From: CADEDV01 sp964437415
Lineage (GTDB): Bacteria; Bacteroidota; Bacteroidia; Chitinophagales; Chitinophagaceae
Assembly (NCBI GenBank): GCA_964437415.1
Contig: CAYTGN010000009.1
Span: forward strand, 1-64,000
DNA: 64,000 nucleotides
Reading direction: 5' to 3'
Numbering within the stretch: position 1 is the first letter of the stretch; every line of letters starts with the position of its first letter. The notes under the pieces were generated by a model that was not told the origin of the DNA, ran no database searches, and was given only the letters and a program-made list of their open reading frames with translations. This document shows, in pieces, positions 16,324 through 23,779 of the stretch. Made by a program: the position numbers and the translations under genes.

Positions 16324-16331
16324 CAAAAATA
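16324..16331 (-). promoter_or_regulatory. Promoter -7 element of the his operon
   Basis: TATTTTTG on the minus strand matches TAnnTTTG exactly. The hisL ATG at 16314 is about 9 bp downstream, so the transcript is predicted to start only a few bases before the leader ORF. A -33 box is not evident. Confidence 0.55.
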
Positions 16332-16404
16332 AGGGATTATTTGAATTGCTGGTTTGTTTCAGTCTTAATTTTTAAATTAGTACTGTTTTTATCAACAAGC
16401 CCTT

Positions 16405-17616
16405 ATGGGAAGAATATCAACAACCAAAACCAAAACTCCCTGGCGACGGCTTGGGATTTTCAATCCCTTTGCCGCCGAAGCCCGTTCTTTCGATCCGCTA
16501 CGGCCCTGGAAGGTCATTTCGCAAAACAATGTTTTCATCATTTACTTATCCGTACTACTGTTCGCTTTTTATGCTTTCACCCGCTATGGATTGAACTGGA
16601 TCGCTTTATCCACTTCACTTATTGCCAGTGTGCCGGTAGGGTTTGCTATTGCTTTTTTTGAAACGCAGGCGATGGAGTTTCGCCGCAAACACCGGCGGAC
16701 GGGTTTTTGGTTCTACCTGCTCTATCGCACCATGCGGGTCACCTTTTGGTTCATGATCCTTTTCTTTTTTATCATGAACATTGTGCTGTGGCTGGATGTA
16801 AATACATACGAAACCATTTTTCCCAACAGCCTGCATGATTTTTTTGCTACCCGCAAGTTGTTTGAATTTCTTGGCTTGTCACTCATTATTTCCCTTGTGT
16901 CAAACTTTATGGATGAATTGCACCGTAAACTGGGCAGGGATGCTATTTATAACCTTGTGTTTGGAAAATATCACCAGGTGAAACAGGAGGACCGGGTTTT
17001 TCTTTTTATTGATCTTAACCATTCCACTGATATTGCCGAGTCAATGGGTGAACTTGAATACAGTCATTTTCTGCAGGACTATTTTTATGACATCAGTGAG
17101 CCGATTGCCCGCTATTTTGGCAGGGTGTATCAATATGTGGGTGACCAGATCGTGGTGACATGGCCGATGAAAAAAGGATTGAGGTATGCAGTATGTGTAC
17201 GTTGTTTTTTTGCAGTGCAAAAGCAGATTCGCAGGTTTGAAAAACAATACATGGACCGGTACGGCCGTATGCCGGAGTTCAAAGCGGCTTTGCACGGCGG
17301 CACAGTTGTTATTTCAGAAGTGGGAAAATATAAATCGGAGATCGCTTATCATGGTGATGTGCTGAACACCACAGCAAGGATGCAAAGCAAATGCCACGAC
17401 ATGAATGCCGACCTCATTGTTTCGGACTGGATCATAGACAATGTTACGATGCCAAAATTTCTGAAGATAGAAACGCTTGGTTCGTTTCAGCTAAAAGGAA
17501 AACAACAGGAAATAGAGTTGTTTTCAGTCTGGATTTCGCAAAAACAGCAGGAAGAAAAAAAACGGAAACAAAGAGGATTGTTCAGGAGAAAAATTATCGT
17601 CGGGGATACGGAATAA
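16405..17616 (+). CDS. Membrane-anchored class III adenylate/guanylate cyclase
   Basis: 403 residues. The first half has about four hydrophobic segments ('NVFIIYLSVLLFAFYAF', 'LIASVPVGFAIAFF', 'FWFMILFFFIMNIVLWL', 'FLGLSLIISLVSNF'). The second half (about 190-370) is a class III cyclase domain: 'FLFIDLNHSTDIAESMG' and 'YQYVGDQIVVTWP' supply the two metal-binding Asp, and 'GGTVVISEVGKYKSEIAYHGDVLNTTARMQ' is the catalytic/dimer region. It should make cAMP or cGMP at the inner membrane; the nucleotide cannot be told. It is divergent from the his operon. The extreme C-terminus is Lys/Arg-rich. Confidence 0.88.
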   Translation: MGRISTTKTKTPWRRLGIFNPFAAEARSFDPLRPWKVISQNNVFIIYLSVLLFAFYAFTRYGLNWIALSTSLIASVPVGFAIAFFETQAMEFRRKHRRTGFWFYLLYRTMRVTFWFMILFFFIMNIVLWLDVNTYETIFPNSLHDFFATRKLFEFLGLSLIISLVSNFMDELHRKLGRDAIYNLVFGKYHQVKQEDRVFLFIDLNHSTDIAESMGELEYSHFLQDYFYDISEPIARYFGRVYQYVGDQIVVTWPMKKGLRYAVCVRCFFAVQKQIRRFEKQYMDRYGRMPEFKAALHGGTVVISEVGKYKSEIAYHGDVLNTTARMQSKCHDMNADLIVSDWIIDNVTMPKFLKIETLGSFQLKGKQQEIELFSVWISQKQQEEKKRKQRGLFRRKIIVGDTE

Positions 17617-17641
17617 AAAAGTCACCGGGTGCGCCGGTGAC
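17612..17641 (-). terminator. Terminator of the small minus-strand lipoprotein gene
   Basis: Read on the minus strand, GTCACCGG (17641-17634) pairs with CCGGTGAC (17628-17621) around a 5-nt loop, followed by TTTTTTATTCC. The T-run is on the minus-strand side, which shows that transcription arrives from the right, from the 42-residue ORF. It abuts the end of the plus-strand cyclase gene. Confidence 0.8.
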
Positions 17642-17668
17642 AACTCAATGAATTTATTTATGTTCTGA

Positions 17669-17797
17669 TCAGCTGATGTTTGTCTTTTCAGACTTTACAC
17701 TCACAGACGGGCAACCATATTTACGGGATGTGGCGCAGGAGCTGACAAGAATAATCATGGTCAAAAGTAAAATGGAGGCAAAAACTTTGTTTTTCAT
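17669..17797 (-). CDS. Tiny lipoprotein of unknown function (42 residues)
   Basis: This ORF encodes a complete lipoprotein precursor: MKNKVFASILLLTMIILVSSC with the lipobox Cys at 21, then a 22-residue mature part beginning CATSRKYGCP and ending in KTNIS. It has its own promoter (TTTTG, 18 nt, TACCTTTG at 17878-17848) about 50 bp upstream and its own terminator 28 bp downstream, which strongly supports a real gene. A plus-strand ORF at 17676-17882 covers the same bases and is rejected as its antisense shadow. I recall similar very short 'C...YGCP' lipoproteins in Bacteroidota, but have no function to offer. Confidence 0.8.
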   Translation of the reverse strand: MKNKVFASILLLTMIILVSSCATSRKYGCPSVSVKSEKTNIS

Positions 17798-17847
17798 TAT
17801 GAAGGGTATTAGTGTTGTAATAACGGTGAAACCGTTTGTTTATTTTG

Positions 17848-17878
17848 CAAAGGTAAATGCCGGGAACCGGATTCAAAA
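17848..17878 (-). promoter_or_regulatory. Promoter of the 42-residue lipoprotein gene
   Basis: On the minus strand TTTTG (17878-17874), an 18-nt spacer, and TACCTTTG (17855-17848) form a complete Bacteroidota primary-sigma promoter. The same boxes with the same spacing occur in the divergent exonuclease promoter about 85 bp away. Confidence 0.8.
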
Positions 17879-17961
17879 GTGATTTATGCACTGGAGTAGG
17901 GGGAAAGATGCTAAATCGCTGGTTTTCTTGCATTCAGCAGGAGGAAATTGATAAAATTTCA

Positions 17962-17992
17962 TTTTGATAAAGACAGCAAACCGTTACCTTTA
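17962..17992 (+). promoter_or_regulatory. Promoter of the exonuclease gene
   Basis: TTTTG (17962-17966), 18-nt spacer, TACCTTTA (17985-17992). The last base differs from the TAnnTTTG consensus. The ATG is 36 bp downstream at 18028. Confidence 0.7.
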
Positions 17993-18027
17993 CCGCCGAT
18001 TTTATCATAGAATAATTTACAGACCTG

Positions 18028-18795
18028 ATGTTGCAGTTGAAAAAACCCCTTGCTTTTATTGATCTGGAGACCACAGGAACAAACCTGGGTACCGACCGTG
18101 TTGTGGAAATAGCTATTGTAAAAATTCTACCGGATGGTTCAAAGAGTGTAAAGCGAAAATTGGTCAACCCCGAAATGACCATTCCCAAACAGGCAAGTGA
18201 TATTCATGGCATTTCAGATGAAATGGTGAAGGATGCCCCTACATTCAAACAGATCGCACAGGAACTGAAACAAATGCTGGATGGATGTGATTTTGCGGGG
18301 TATAATTCAAACAGGTTTGATATTCCCCTGCTGATGGAAGAATTTCTCCGGGCACAGGTTGATTTTGACATGAAGAACAGGAAAATGCTGGATGTACAAA
18401 ACATCTTTCATAAGATGGAGCCAAGGACATTGGGCGCCGCTTACAAATTCTATTGCAATAAAACACTTAATGGCGCCCATAGCGCTGAGGTGGATGCTAC
18501 CGCCACTCATGAAATTTTGGAGGCCCAGTTAGACCGTTACACAGAATTAGGCAACTCTGTTGATAGCATTCTGAAATGTATTGGTGAAGACCAGGTGGTG
18601 GATTTTGCCCGCCGCTTCATTATGGAGAACGGTGTGGAAGTATTCAATTTTGGTAAATTCAAGGGACGGCCGGTTGCCGATGTGCTGAAATCCGAACCCC
18701 AGTATTATGACTGGATGATGAAAGGCGATTTTCCCCAACATACCAAGCAAAAGCTTACCGAAATCTATACCCGTACGATGTTGAAGAAAGTGTGA
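18028..18795 (+). CDS. DnaQ-like 3'-5' exonuclease (DEDD family)
   Basis: 255 residues. The DEDDh/y core occupies about residues 1-180: 'LAFIDLETTGTNLGTDRVVEIAIVKI' (Exo I, Asp-Glu), 'FAGYNSNRFDIPLLMEEF' (Exo II, Asp) and 'GAHSAEVDATATHEIL' (Exo III, His and Asp). These are the residues of DNA polymerase III epsilon-type proofreading exonucleases. The C-terminal part ('FNFGKFKGRPVADVLKSEPQYYDWMMKGDFPQHTKQKL') is a small extra module often attached to such stand-alone exonucleases. Whether it proofreads, repairs or degrades RNA is not clear from sequence. A weak hairpin follows the stop. Confidence 0.88.
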   Translation: MLQLKKPLAFIDLETTGTNLGTDRVVEIAIVKILPDGSKSVKRKLVNPEMTIPKQASDIHGISDEMVKDAPTFKQIAQELKQMLDGCDFAGYNSNRFDIPLLMEEFLRAQVDFDMKNRKMLDVQNIFHKMEPRTLGAAYKFYCNKTLNGAHSAEVDATATHEILEAQLDRYTELGNSVDSILKCIGEDQVVDFARRFIMENGVEVFNFGKFKGRPVADVLKSEPQYYDWMMKGDFPQHTKQKLTEIYTRTMLKKV

Positions 18796-18797
18796 TT

Positions 18798-18822
18798 TGC
18801 ACGGAAGTCTGTGCAGAATTTT
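18798..18822 (+). terminator. Possible weak terminator after the exonuclease gene
   Basis: TGCAC (18798-18802) pairs with GTGCA (18811-18815), extended by one G-T pair, followed by GAATTTTAA. The stem is short and the T-run brief. Confidence 0.35.
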
Positions 18823-18881
18823 AACAGCCGTTCTCTTCGGATTATTGTAAATTCGTATTTGCCTATTTCAGAGGGCTCTGC

Positions 18882-19685
18882 GTGGATAAACTCGTTATCA
18901 TACCGACCTTTAATGAGAAGGAGAATATCAGCAATATTCTTCACGCCATCTTCAACCTCCATGTAGGGTTTCATATATTGGTGATTGATGACGGCTCTCC
19001 CGATGGCACGGCAGAAATTGTAAGAGACCTGCAGTCAAAATTTCCGGGGCAATTATTTTTGGAAGAACGCAAAGGGAAACTGGGTTTGGGCACAGCCTAT
19101 ATTCATGGTTTCAGGTGGGCAATTGCCAGGAACTATCAGTTCGTTTTTGAAATGGATGCCGATTTTTCTCATAACCCTGCCGACCTTCCCCGTCTTTATC
19201 ATGCCTGCAAGTATGATGGAGCTGGTGTTGCCATTGGTTCCCGCTATGTGAAGGGCGGAGGGGTGGTTAACTGGCCGGCCAATCGTATTGCTTTATCAAA
19301 AGGAGCTTCACTTTATACCAGAATGATCACCTGGATGCCGGTGAAGGATCCTACTGCCGGCTTTATGTGTTATCGCAAAGAAGTGCTGGAAACGATCAAC
19401 TTTGACCAGATCCGTTTTGTGGGCTACGCATTCCAGATCGAAATGAAATTTGCTGCCTGGAAGCTGGGATTTAAACTAAAAGAAGTGCCTATCATTTTCA
19501 AAGACCGGGCTTTTGGTGCTTCCAAAATGAATAAGGGTATAGTGAAGGAAGGTATATTGGGTGTGCTTAAACTGCGCTGGCAAAGCCTCTTCAAAAATTA
19601 TCGCAGACGGGTTAAAAATAAAGAAGCAGCACAATCTCCATTAGTGGTTGCTGACAGGAAAGAGTTATTTGCTGAAAGCAAATAA
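18882..19685 (+). CDS. Polyprenol monophosphomannose synthase-like glycosyltransferase (family 2)
   Basis: 267 residues from a GTG start (VDKLVIIPTFNEKENI). It closely follows the DPM1/polyprenol-phosphate mannosyltransferase pattern: 'IIPTFNEKENIS', 'ILVIDDGSPDGTAEIV', 'RKGKLGLGTAYIHGF', the DxD motif 'FEMDADFSHNPADLP', 'AIGSRYVKGGGVVNWP' and 'DPTAGFMCYRKEVLE'. These enzymes transfer a sugar from a nucleotide sugar to a polyprenyl phosphate at the membrane, for use in lipid or protein glycosylation. No C-terminal TM segments are visible, so it would be a soluble or peripheral type. Its end is 9 bp from the end of the convergent TetR gene. Confidence 0.9.
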   Translation: MDKLVIIPTFNEKENISNILHAIFNLHVGFHILVIDDGSPDGTAEIVRDLQSKFPGQLFLEERKGKLGLGTAYIHGFRWAIARNYQFVFEMDADFSHNPADLPRLYHACKYDGAGVAIGSRYVKGGGVVNWPANRIALSKGASLYTRMITWMPVKDPTAGFMCYRKEVLETINFDQIRFVGYAFQIEMKFAAWKLGFKLKEVPIIFKDRAFGASKMNKGIVKEGILGVLKLRWQSLFKNYRRRVKNKEAAQSPLVVADRKELFAESK

Positions 19686-19694
19686 TACTGTCTA

Positions 19695-20375
19695 TTATTT
19701 TTTCTCATTGATAGTTGCAAATACCAGGTTCTCTATAAAACCCACGATCATTTCTTCGTCTTTTTCTTTTCCAAAATCAGTTAGTGCAGGCAGGTGGTGC
19801 ATGAAGAAATTCTGGAAATGCGCCATTTCAATAATGGTGCTTGACAGTGAATTCGGAAACGGGTAGTGTGGGTTACACTCGAGGATGATATCACTGATGC
19901 GGGCACAAAGATCCTTATAGGGTTTGAACAATTTCTGCTTATTATCTTCAGACACATGTTTAGTGAGATAGGCCTTGGTTCCTTCTGCAATAATAATCTG
20001 GTGCAAAACACTTTCATTCACATAGCTTGTCTTTTCATCATCCTCAATAGAAATAGCCAGCAAGCGGATTACTTTTTTCAACTTTTCCGCAGGATCACTG
20101 ATGTTTAGTGTGTAAAAAGCAACCCTGAATTCAACCCAACTCCAGTACCAGGCGGTCAGGTAGATGAGCAACCGGTGTTTGTTTTCAAAATAGCGGTAGA
20201 TGCCTGCCTCGGTGGACCCGATCGCATCGGCCAGCTTCTTGAAAGTAAATGATTCAAAACCATTTTTATGGATAAGCAGGATGCTGTTCCTGATGATATT
20301 TCTGCCCAGGGCGGATTGCTCAGGATTCTTCAGAAAGAGATTTTCATTCATACGGAACTGCAACTGTAATTCCAT
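19695..20375 (-). CDS. TetR-family transcriptional regulator
   Basis: 226 residues. The N-terminal helix-turn-helix domain (about 20-75) reads 'GRNIIRNSILLIHKNGFESFTFKKLADAIGSTEAGIYRYFENKHRLLIYLTAWY', the standard TetR DNA-binding pattern. The C-terminal ligand/dimer domain is not assignable. The start may be the second Met (20351), which sits closer to the domain. It is divergent from the SulP-carbonic anhydrase pair, and a perfect 13-bp palindrome lies between the two promoters, so it probably controls that pair and itself. Repression of both is inferred from the operator position, not shown. Confidence 0.88.
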   Translation of the reverse strand: MELQLQFRMNENLFLKNPEQSALGRNIIRNSILLIHKNGFESFTFKKLADAIGSTEAGIYRYFENKHRLLIYLTAWYWSWVEFRVAFYTLNISDPAEKLKKVIRLLAISIEDDEKTSYVNESVLHQIIIAEGTKAYLTKHVSEDNKQKLFKPYKDLCARISDIILECNPHYPFPNSLSSTIIEMAHFQNFFMHHLPALTDFGKEKDEEMIVGFIENLVFATINEKK

Positions 20376-20417
20376 CTTTTTCCTGTTTTAGATCAACGTA
20401 TTCAAACCAGATGTTAG

Positions 20418-20425
20418 CAAAGATA
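20418..20425 (-). promoter_or_regulatory. Promoter -7 element of the TetR-family gene
   Basis: TATCTTTG on the minus strand is an exact TAnnTTTG match, 42 bp before the ATG at 20375. The palindrome at 20451-20463 starts 25 bp upstream of it, over the expected -33 position. Confidence 0.6.
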
Positions 20426-20450
20426 AATAAAAGTTTTACACTTTTTTTTA

Positions 20451-20463
20451 ATAGTAATACTAT
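20451..20463. promoter_or_regulatory. Candidate operator between tetR-like and sulP-like genes
   Basis: ATAGTAATACTAT is a perfect 6-1-6 inverted repeat. It lies between the -7 elements of the two divergent genes, 25 bp from one and 18 bp from the other, so a bound repressor would block both. Binding by the adjacent TetR-type protein is inference. Confidence 0.55.
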
Positions 20464-20481
20464 CTTTTTAAAAATAACCCC

Positions 20482-20489
20482 TATCTTAG
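20482..20489 (+). promoter_or_regulatory. Possible -7 element of the SulP-carbonic anhydrase operon
   Basis: TATCTTAG differs from TAnnTTTG at one base and lies 21 bp before the ATG at 20511. Confidence 0.4.
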
Positions 20490-20510
20490 CGCCTCTAAAG
20501 CGATTGAAGC

Positions 20511-22070
20511 ATGCCCAAAAAGCATCTGTTTAGAGAAATTAAAAATGATTTACCGGCAAGCATTGTTGTCTTTTTCGTGGCAGTTCCATTATGTCTGGGC
20601 ATTGCCTTAGCTTCCGGTGCTCCATTGTTTTCAGGCATTATTGCCGGAGTAATAGGTGGCATAGTGGTGGGTTTGGCCAGCGGCTCTCCATTGGGTGTCA
20701 GTGGTCCTGCTGCTGGTCTGGCCGTGATCGTTCTTACATCCATAAGCACACTTGGTTCATGGACGGCTTTTTTAACTGCGGTGGTCATAGCAGGCGCCAT
20801 TCAATTACTGATGGGTTATGCAAGAGCCGGTTTCATCGCTTATTTCTTCCCTTCTTCAGTGATAAAAGGCATGCTCACTGGTATTGGTCTGCTCATCATC
20901 CTGAAGCAAATACCTCATGCAGTGGGCTATGATAAAGATTATGAAGGCGACCTGTCCTATGCAGAGCCAGGAGGGTCGAATACGATTTCTTCCATCCTCG
21001 ATTCTTTCCAGGCCATCACTCCCGGGGCTGTCATCATTGGTATTGTTTCTATCGCCATCCTGCTGCTTTGGGATCTTGTATTGACAAAAAAGCACCGTTT
21101 CTTTCAACTGTTGCAGGGTCCCATTGTTGTAGTGATAGTGGGAATAGTATTCAACTACATGTACCAAAACGGAACACTCAATTACTCGTTGAGGGAAGAC
21201 CAGTTGGTACGGCTGCCGGTGGCACATAATCTTACCGAATTTTTTGGGCAGTTCACTTTCCCGGATTTTTCACAGTTAACAAATTTTGAAGTGTATAAGG
21301 TGGCTATTGTACTGGCCATTGTCGCCAGTCTTGAAACGCTGCTTTGTGTGGAAGCCACCGATAAACTGGATCCATATAAGAGAGTTACCCCTACCAACCG
21401 TGAATTAAAAGCCCAGGGGTTGGGTAATATGGTGTCCGGTTTCATAGGCGGTTTGCCCATTACACAGGTGATCGTAAGAAGCTCAGCCAATATTTCTTTT
21501 GGAGGTAGAACAAAATTATCGGCTATCCTGCATGGGATATTCCTTCTGATCAGCGCCATCACAATTGCCGGTCTGCTGAACATGGTTCCATTATCCAGTC
21601 TTGCTGCAATTTTGATAGTAGTTGGTTATAAACTTGCCAAACCCTCCTTGTTCAGGCAGATGTTTAAACTCGGGTGGGAGCAATTCATCCCATTTGTGGC
21701 AACAGTGGTGGCCATCATTGCAACCGACCTGCTCAGGGGCATCATTGTAGGCTCGCTGTTTGCCGTGTTCTACACACTGCGCCACAGCTATCGCAACTCA
21801 CATTACCTGAAGGATACTGTTACTACGGAAGACGGACAGCCGGTTCATCACCTGGTATTGGCCGAAGAAGTTTCTTTCCTCAACAAAGCTAATATTCTGA
21901 AGGTGCTGGACAGGATACCTAAAAACGCAAAGGTGATCGTGGACGGCTCCCGGTCAAAGACAATTAACTACGATGTAATAGAAGTAATCAGGAATTACCG
22001 GGAAAATGCTGCCCGGAAAAATATCAGGCTGGAGATAATTGGTATTGACGATGCAAAAAGTCTTGTTTAA
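20511..22070 (+). CDS. SulP-family anion permease (likely bicarbonate or sulfate)
   Basis: 519 residues with 10-12 hydrophobic segments and a SulP pattern: 'FREIKNDLPASIVVFFVAVPLCLGIALASGAPLFSGIIAGVIGGIVVG', 'GSPLGVSGPAAGLAVIV', and later 'ATDKLDPYKRVTPTNRELKAQGLGNMVSGFIGGLPITQVIVRSSANISFGGRTKLSAILHGIFLL'. A short STAS-like segment ends the protein ('VIVDGSRSKTINYDVIEVIRNYRENAARKNIRLEIIGI'). It is followed after 32 bp by a beta-carbonic anhydrase, a pairing that points to inorganic carbon uptake rather than sulfate. The neighbouring TetR gene and operator suggest regulated expression. Confidence 0.9.
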   Translation: MPKKHLFREIKNDLPASIVVFFVAVPLCLGIALASGAPLFSGIIAGVIGGIVVGLASGSPLGVSGPAAGLAVIVLTSISTLGSWTAFLTAVVIAGAIQLLMGYARAGFIAYFFPSSVIKGMLTGIGLLIILKQIPHAVGYDKDYEGDLSYAEPGGSNTISSILDSFQAITPGAVIIGIVSIAILLLWDLVLTKKHRFFQLLQGPIVVVIVGIVFNYMYQNGTLNYSLREDQLVRLPVAHNLTEFFGQFTFPDFSQLTNFEVYKVAIVLAIVASLETLLCVEATDKLDPYKRVTPTNRELKAQGLGNMVSGFIGGLPITQVIVRSSANISFGGRTKLSAILHGIFLLISAITIAGLLNMVPLSSLAAILIVVGYKLAKPSLFRQMFKLGWEQFIPFVATVVAIIATDLLRGIIVGSLFAVFYTLRHSYRNSHYLKDTVTTEDGQPVHHLVLAEEVSFLNKANILKVLDRIPKNAKVIVDGSRSKTINYDVIEVIRNYRENAARKNIRLEIIGIDDAKSLV

Positions 22071-22102
22071 CGATATTTATTAATCAAACAAAAACCAGGA
22101 AA

Positions 22103-22738
22103 ATGCGAACACTTACAAAAGAATTACAATCTGCAATCACCCCTTCCCAGGCTCTGCAATTATTGAAGGATGGAAATAGAAGGTTTGTAAGCAATCTTAA
22201 ATTCAACCGAAACCTGCTCCAGCAGGTAAATGAAACATCTGATGGCCAGCACCCGTTTGCCGTAATCCTGAGTTGTATTGATTCCAGGACATCAGCCGAA
22301 CTGATCTTTGACCAGGGGCTTGGTGATATATTCAGTGTAAGGATAGCCGGAAATATCATCAATGAAGATATCCTGGGAAGTATGGAATTTGGTTGCAAAG
22401 TGGCCGGGGCTAAAATAATTGTAGTGTTGGGTCATACCAAATGCGGGGCCATAAAAGGGGCCTGCGATCATGTGGAAATGGGTAATCTCACTCATCTGTT
22501 GAATAAGATACAGCCTGCTGTGGAAGCAGAGAACACAGTGACCGCCGACCGCAATTCAAAAAATGGTGACTTTGTTGAAAAAGTGGCTACCATCAATGTC
22601 AAAAGAACTGTGGATGAAATTATGAAGCAGAGTCAGGTCATTGCAGAAATGGTCAGCAGCGGCCAGATCACTATCGTTGGCGGCATGTATGATGTGAGCA
22701 CAGGTGAAGTGGAGTTTTATGAAGTCAGGAAGAAGTAG
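22103..22738 (+). CDS. Beta-class carbonic anhydrase
   Basis: 211 residues. It hydrates CO2 to bicarbonate reversibly. The zinc site is complete: 'AVILSCIDSRTSAELIFDQGLGDIFSVRIAGN' supplies the Cys and the Asp-Arg dyad, and 'IIVVLGHTKCGAIKGACD' supplies His and Cys. The C-terminal 'GQITIVGGMYDVSTGEVEFY' is the usual end. It lies 32 bp downstream of the SulP permease and both are probably one transcript closed by the terminator at 22761. The pair could balance cytoplasmic CO2 and bicarbonate for carboxylases or pH. Confidence 0.94.
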   Translation: MRTLTKELQSAITPSQALQLLKDGNRRFVSNLKFNRNLLQQVNETSDGQHPFAVILSCIDSRTSAELIFDQGLGDIFSVRIAGNIINEDILGSMEFGCKVAGAKIIVVLGHTKCGAIKGACDHVEMGNLTHLLNKIQPAVEAENTVTADRNSKNGDFVEKVATINVKRTVDEIMKQSQVIAEMVSSGQITIVGGMYDVSTGEVEFYEVRKK

Positions 22739-22760
22739 GCAGGTTTAATGATACATCATG

Positions 22761-22787
22761 AAGGCGGCATTCTGTGCCGCTTTTTTT
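22761..22787 (+). terminator. Rho-independent terminator of the SulP-carbonic anhydrase operon
   Basis: Stem GCGGCA (22764-22769) / TGCCGC (22775-22780), extendable by AAG/TTT, 5-nt loop, then TTTTTTT. Confidence 0.85.
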
Positions 22788-22837
22788 ATAGCTTCTTCTG
22801 TCTTACTTTGCCATGCCGGGCAACACCGGTATCAAGC

Positions 22838-23743
22838 ATGAAAAAGGCTTTTCTCCAACTGCATATCGCTGTTTTTCTTGCCGGTTTTACGGGCATCCTT
22901 GGCAGGCTCATCACCCTGAATGAAGGTATGATCGTCTGGTACAGGCTGCTCATCACTGCTGCCACCATGTGGCTCTTGTTTTCATGGATGAAAAAACTCC
23001 ATCGGCTGCCTTTTATTGATATATGGAAAATAGCAGTCGTTGGTTTCATCGCTGCTATGCATTGGGTCACTTTTTATGGGGCCATCAAATATTCCAATGT
23101 GTCTGTTGCGCTGGTATGTTTTTCTTCCATCAGCTTTTTCACTGCTTTGTTTGAACCGCTGATACTCAAAAAAAAGATTAACTGTGTAGAGTTGTTGCTG
23201 GGCATGATTACTATCGCTGGCATATATATCATTTTTCATTTTGATACACAGTATAAAACCGGTATCATCATTGGAATTATTTCCGCAGTGCTGGCCGCAC
23301 TGTTTCCCATCTATAACAGGGAGCTTTTGAAGCGGATGAATGTGGAAACACTGCTCACCTGGCAACAGACCGGCGGCTTCCTGTTTTTGTCTGTTCTGCT
23401 TCCGGTTTACTGGCAGTATTATCCCTCAGAAAGTTTTTGGCCAGGCTGGGAAAATTTTGGCTGGCTGCTGGTACTGGCCTGGTTTTGTTCGGTGCTGGCT
23501 TTCCAGTTATCAGGCTATGCGCTGAAACGGTTATCTGCATTTACTGTAAACCTTACCTTCAACCTGGAACCGGTATATGGCATATTGCTGGCTTTTGCGG
23601 TTTACCAGGAAAATAAATACCTAAGCAAATGGTTTTACTGGGGATTTGTGATCATTGCCGCAGCGCTGATTATACATATAATTTTACTGATTAGAGAAGA
23701 AAAGCGATTAACCGCCAATTCAGCGGCATCTGCTTCTGAATAG
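22838..23743 (+). CDS. EamA/DMT-family membrane transporter
   Basis: 301 residues from the ATG at 22838 (MKKAFLQLHIAVFLAGFTGILGRLI). An earlier in-frame start at 22748 would place the carbonic anhydrase terminator inside the gene and is rejected. About ten TM segments are organised as two EamA repeats; 'HWVTFYGAIKYSNVSVALVCFSSISFFTALFEPLILKKKI' and 'FTVNLTFNLEPVYGILLAFAVYQE' are typical of drug/metabolite exporters of the RhaT/EamA group. Such proteins often export amino acids or other metabolites; the substrate here is unknown. It stands alone and converges on the TonB receptor gene. Confidence 0.88.
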   Translation: MKKAFLQLHIAVFLAGFTGILGRLITLNEGMIVWYRLLITAATMWLLFSWMKKLHRLPFIDIWKIAVVGFIAAMHWVTFYGAIKYSNVSVALVCFSSISFFTALFEPLILKKKINCVELLLGMITIAGIYIIFHFDTQYKTGIIIGIISAVLAALFPIYNRELLKRMNVETLLTWQQTGGFLFLSVLLPVYWQYYPSESFWPGWENFGWLLVLAWFCSVLAFQLSGYALKRLSAFTVNLTFNLEPVYGILLAFAVYQENKYLSKWFYWGFVIIAAALIIHIILLIREEKRLTANSAASASE

Positions 23744-23779
23744 CTGAATGGATATAATCAACAATGCCCGGTTTTTCTG

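Noticed and set aside
17676..17882. Plus-strand ORF of 68 residues
   Set aside because: Shadow of the minus-strand 42-residue lipoprotein gene, which has its own promoter, lipobox and terminator.
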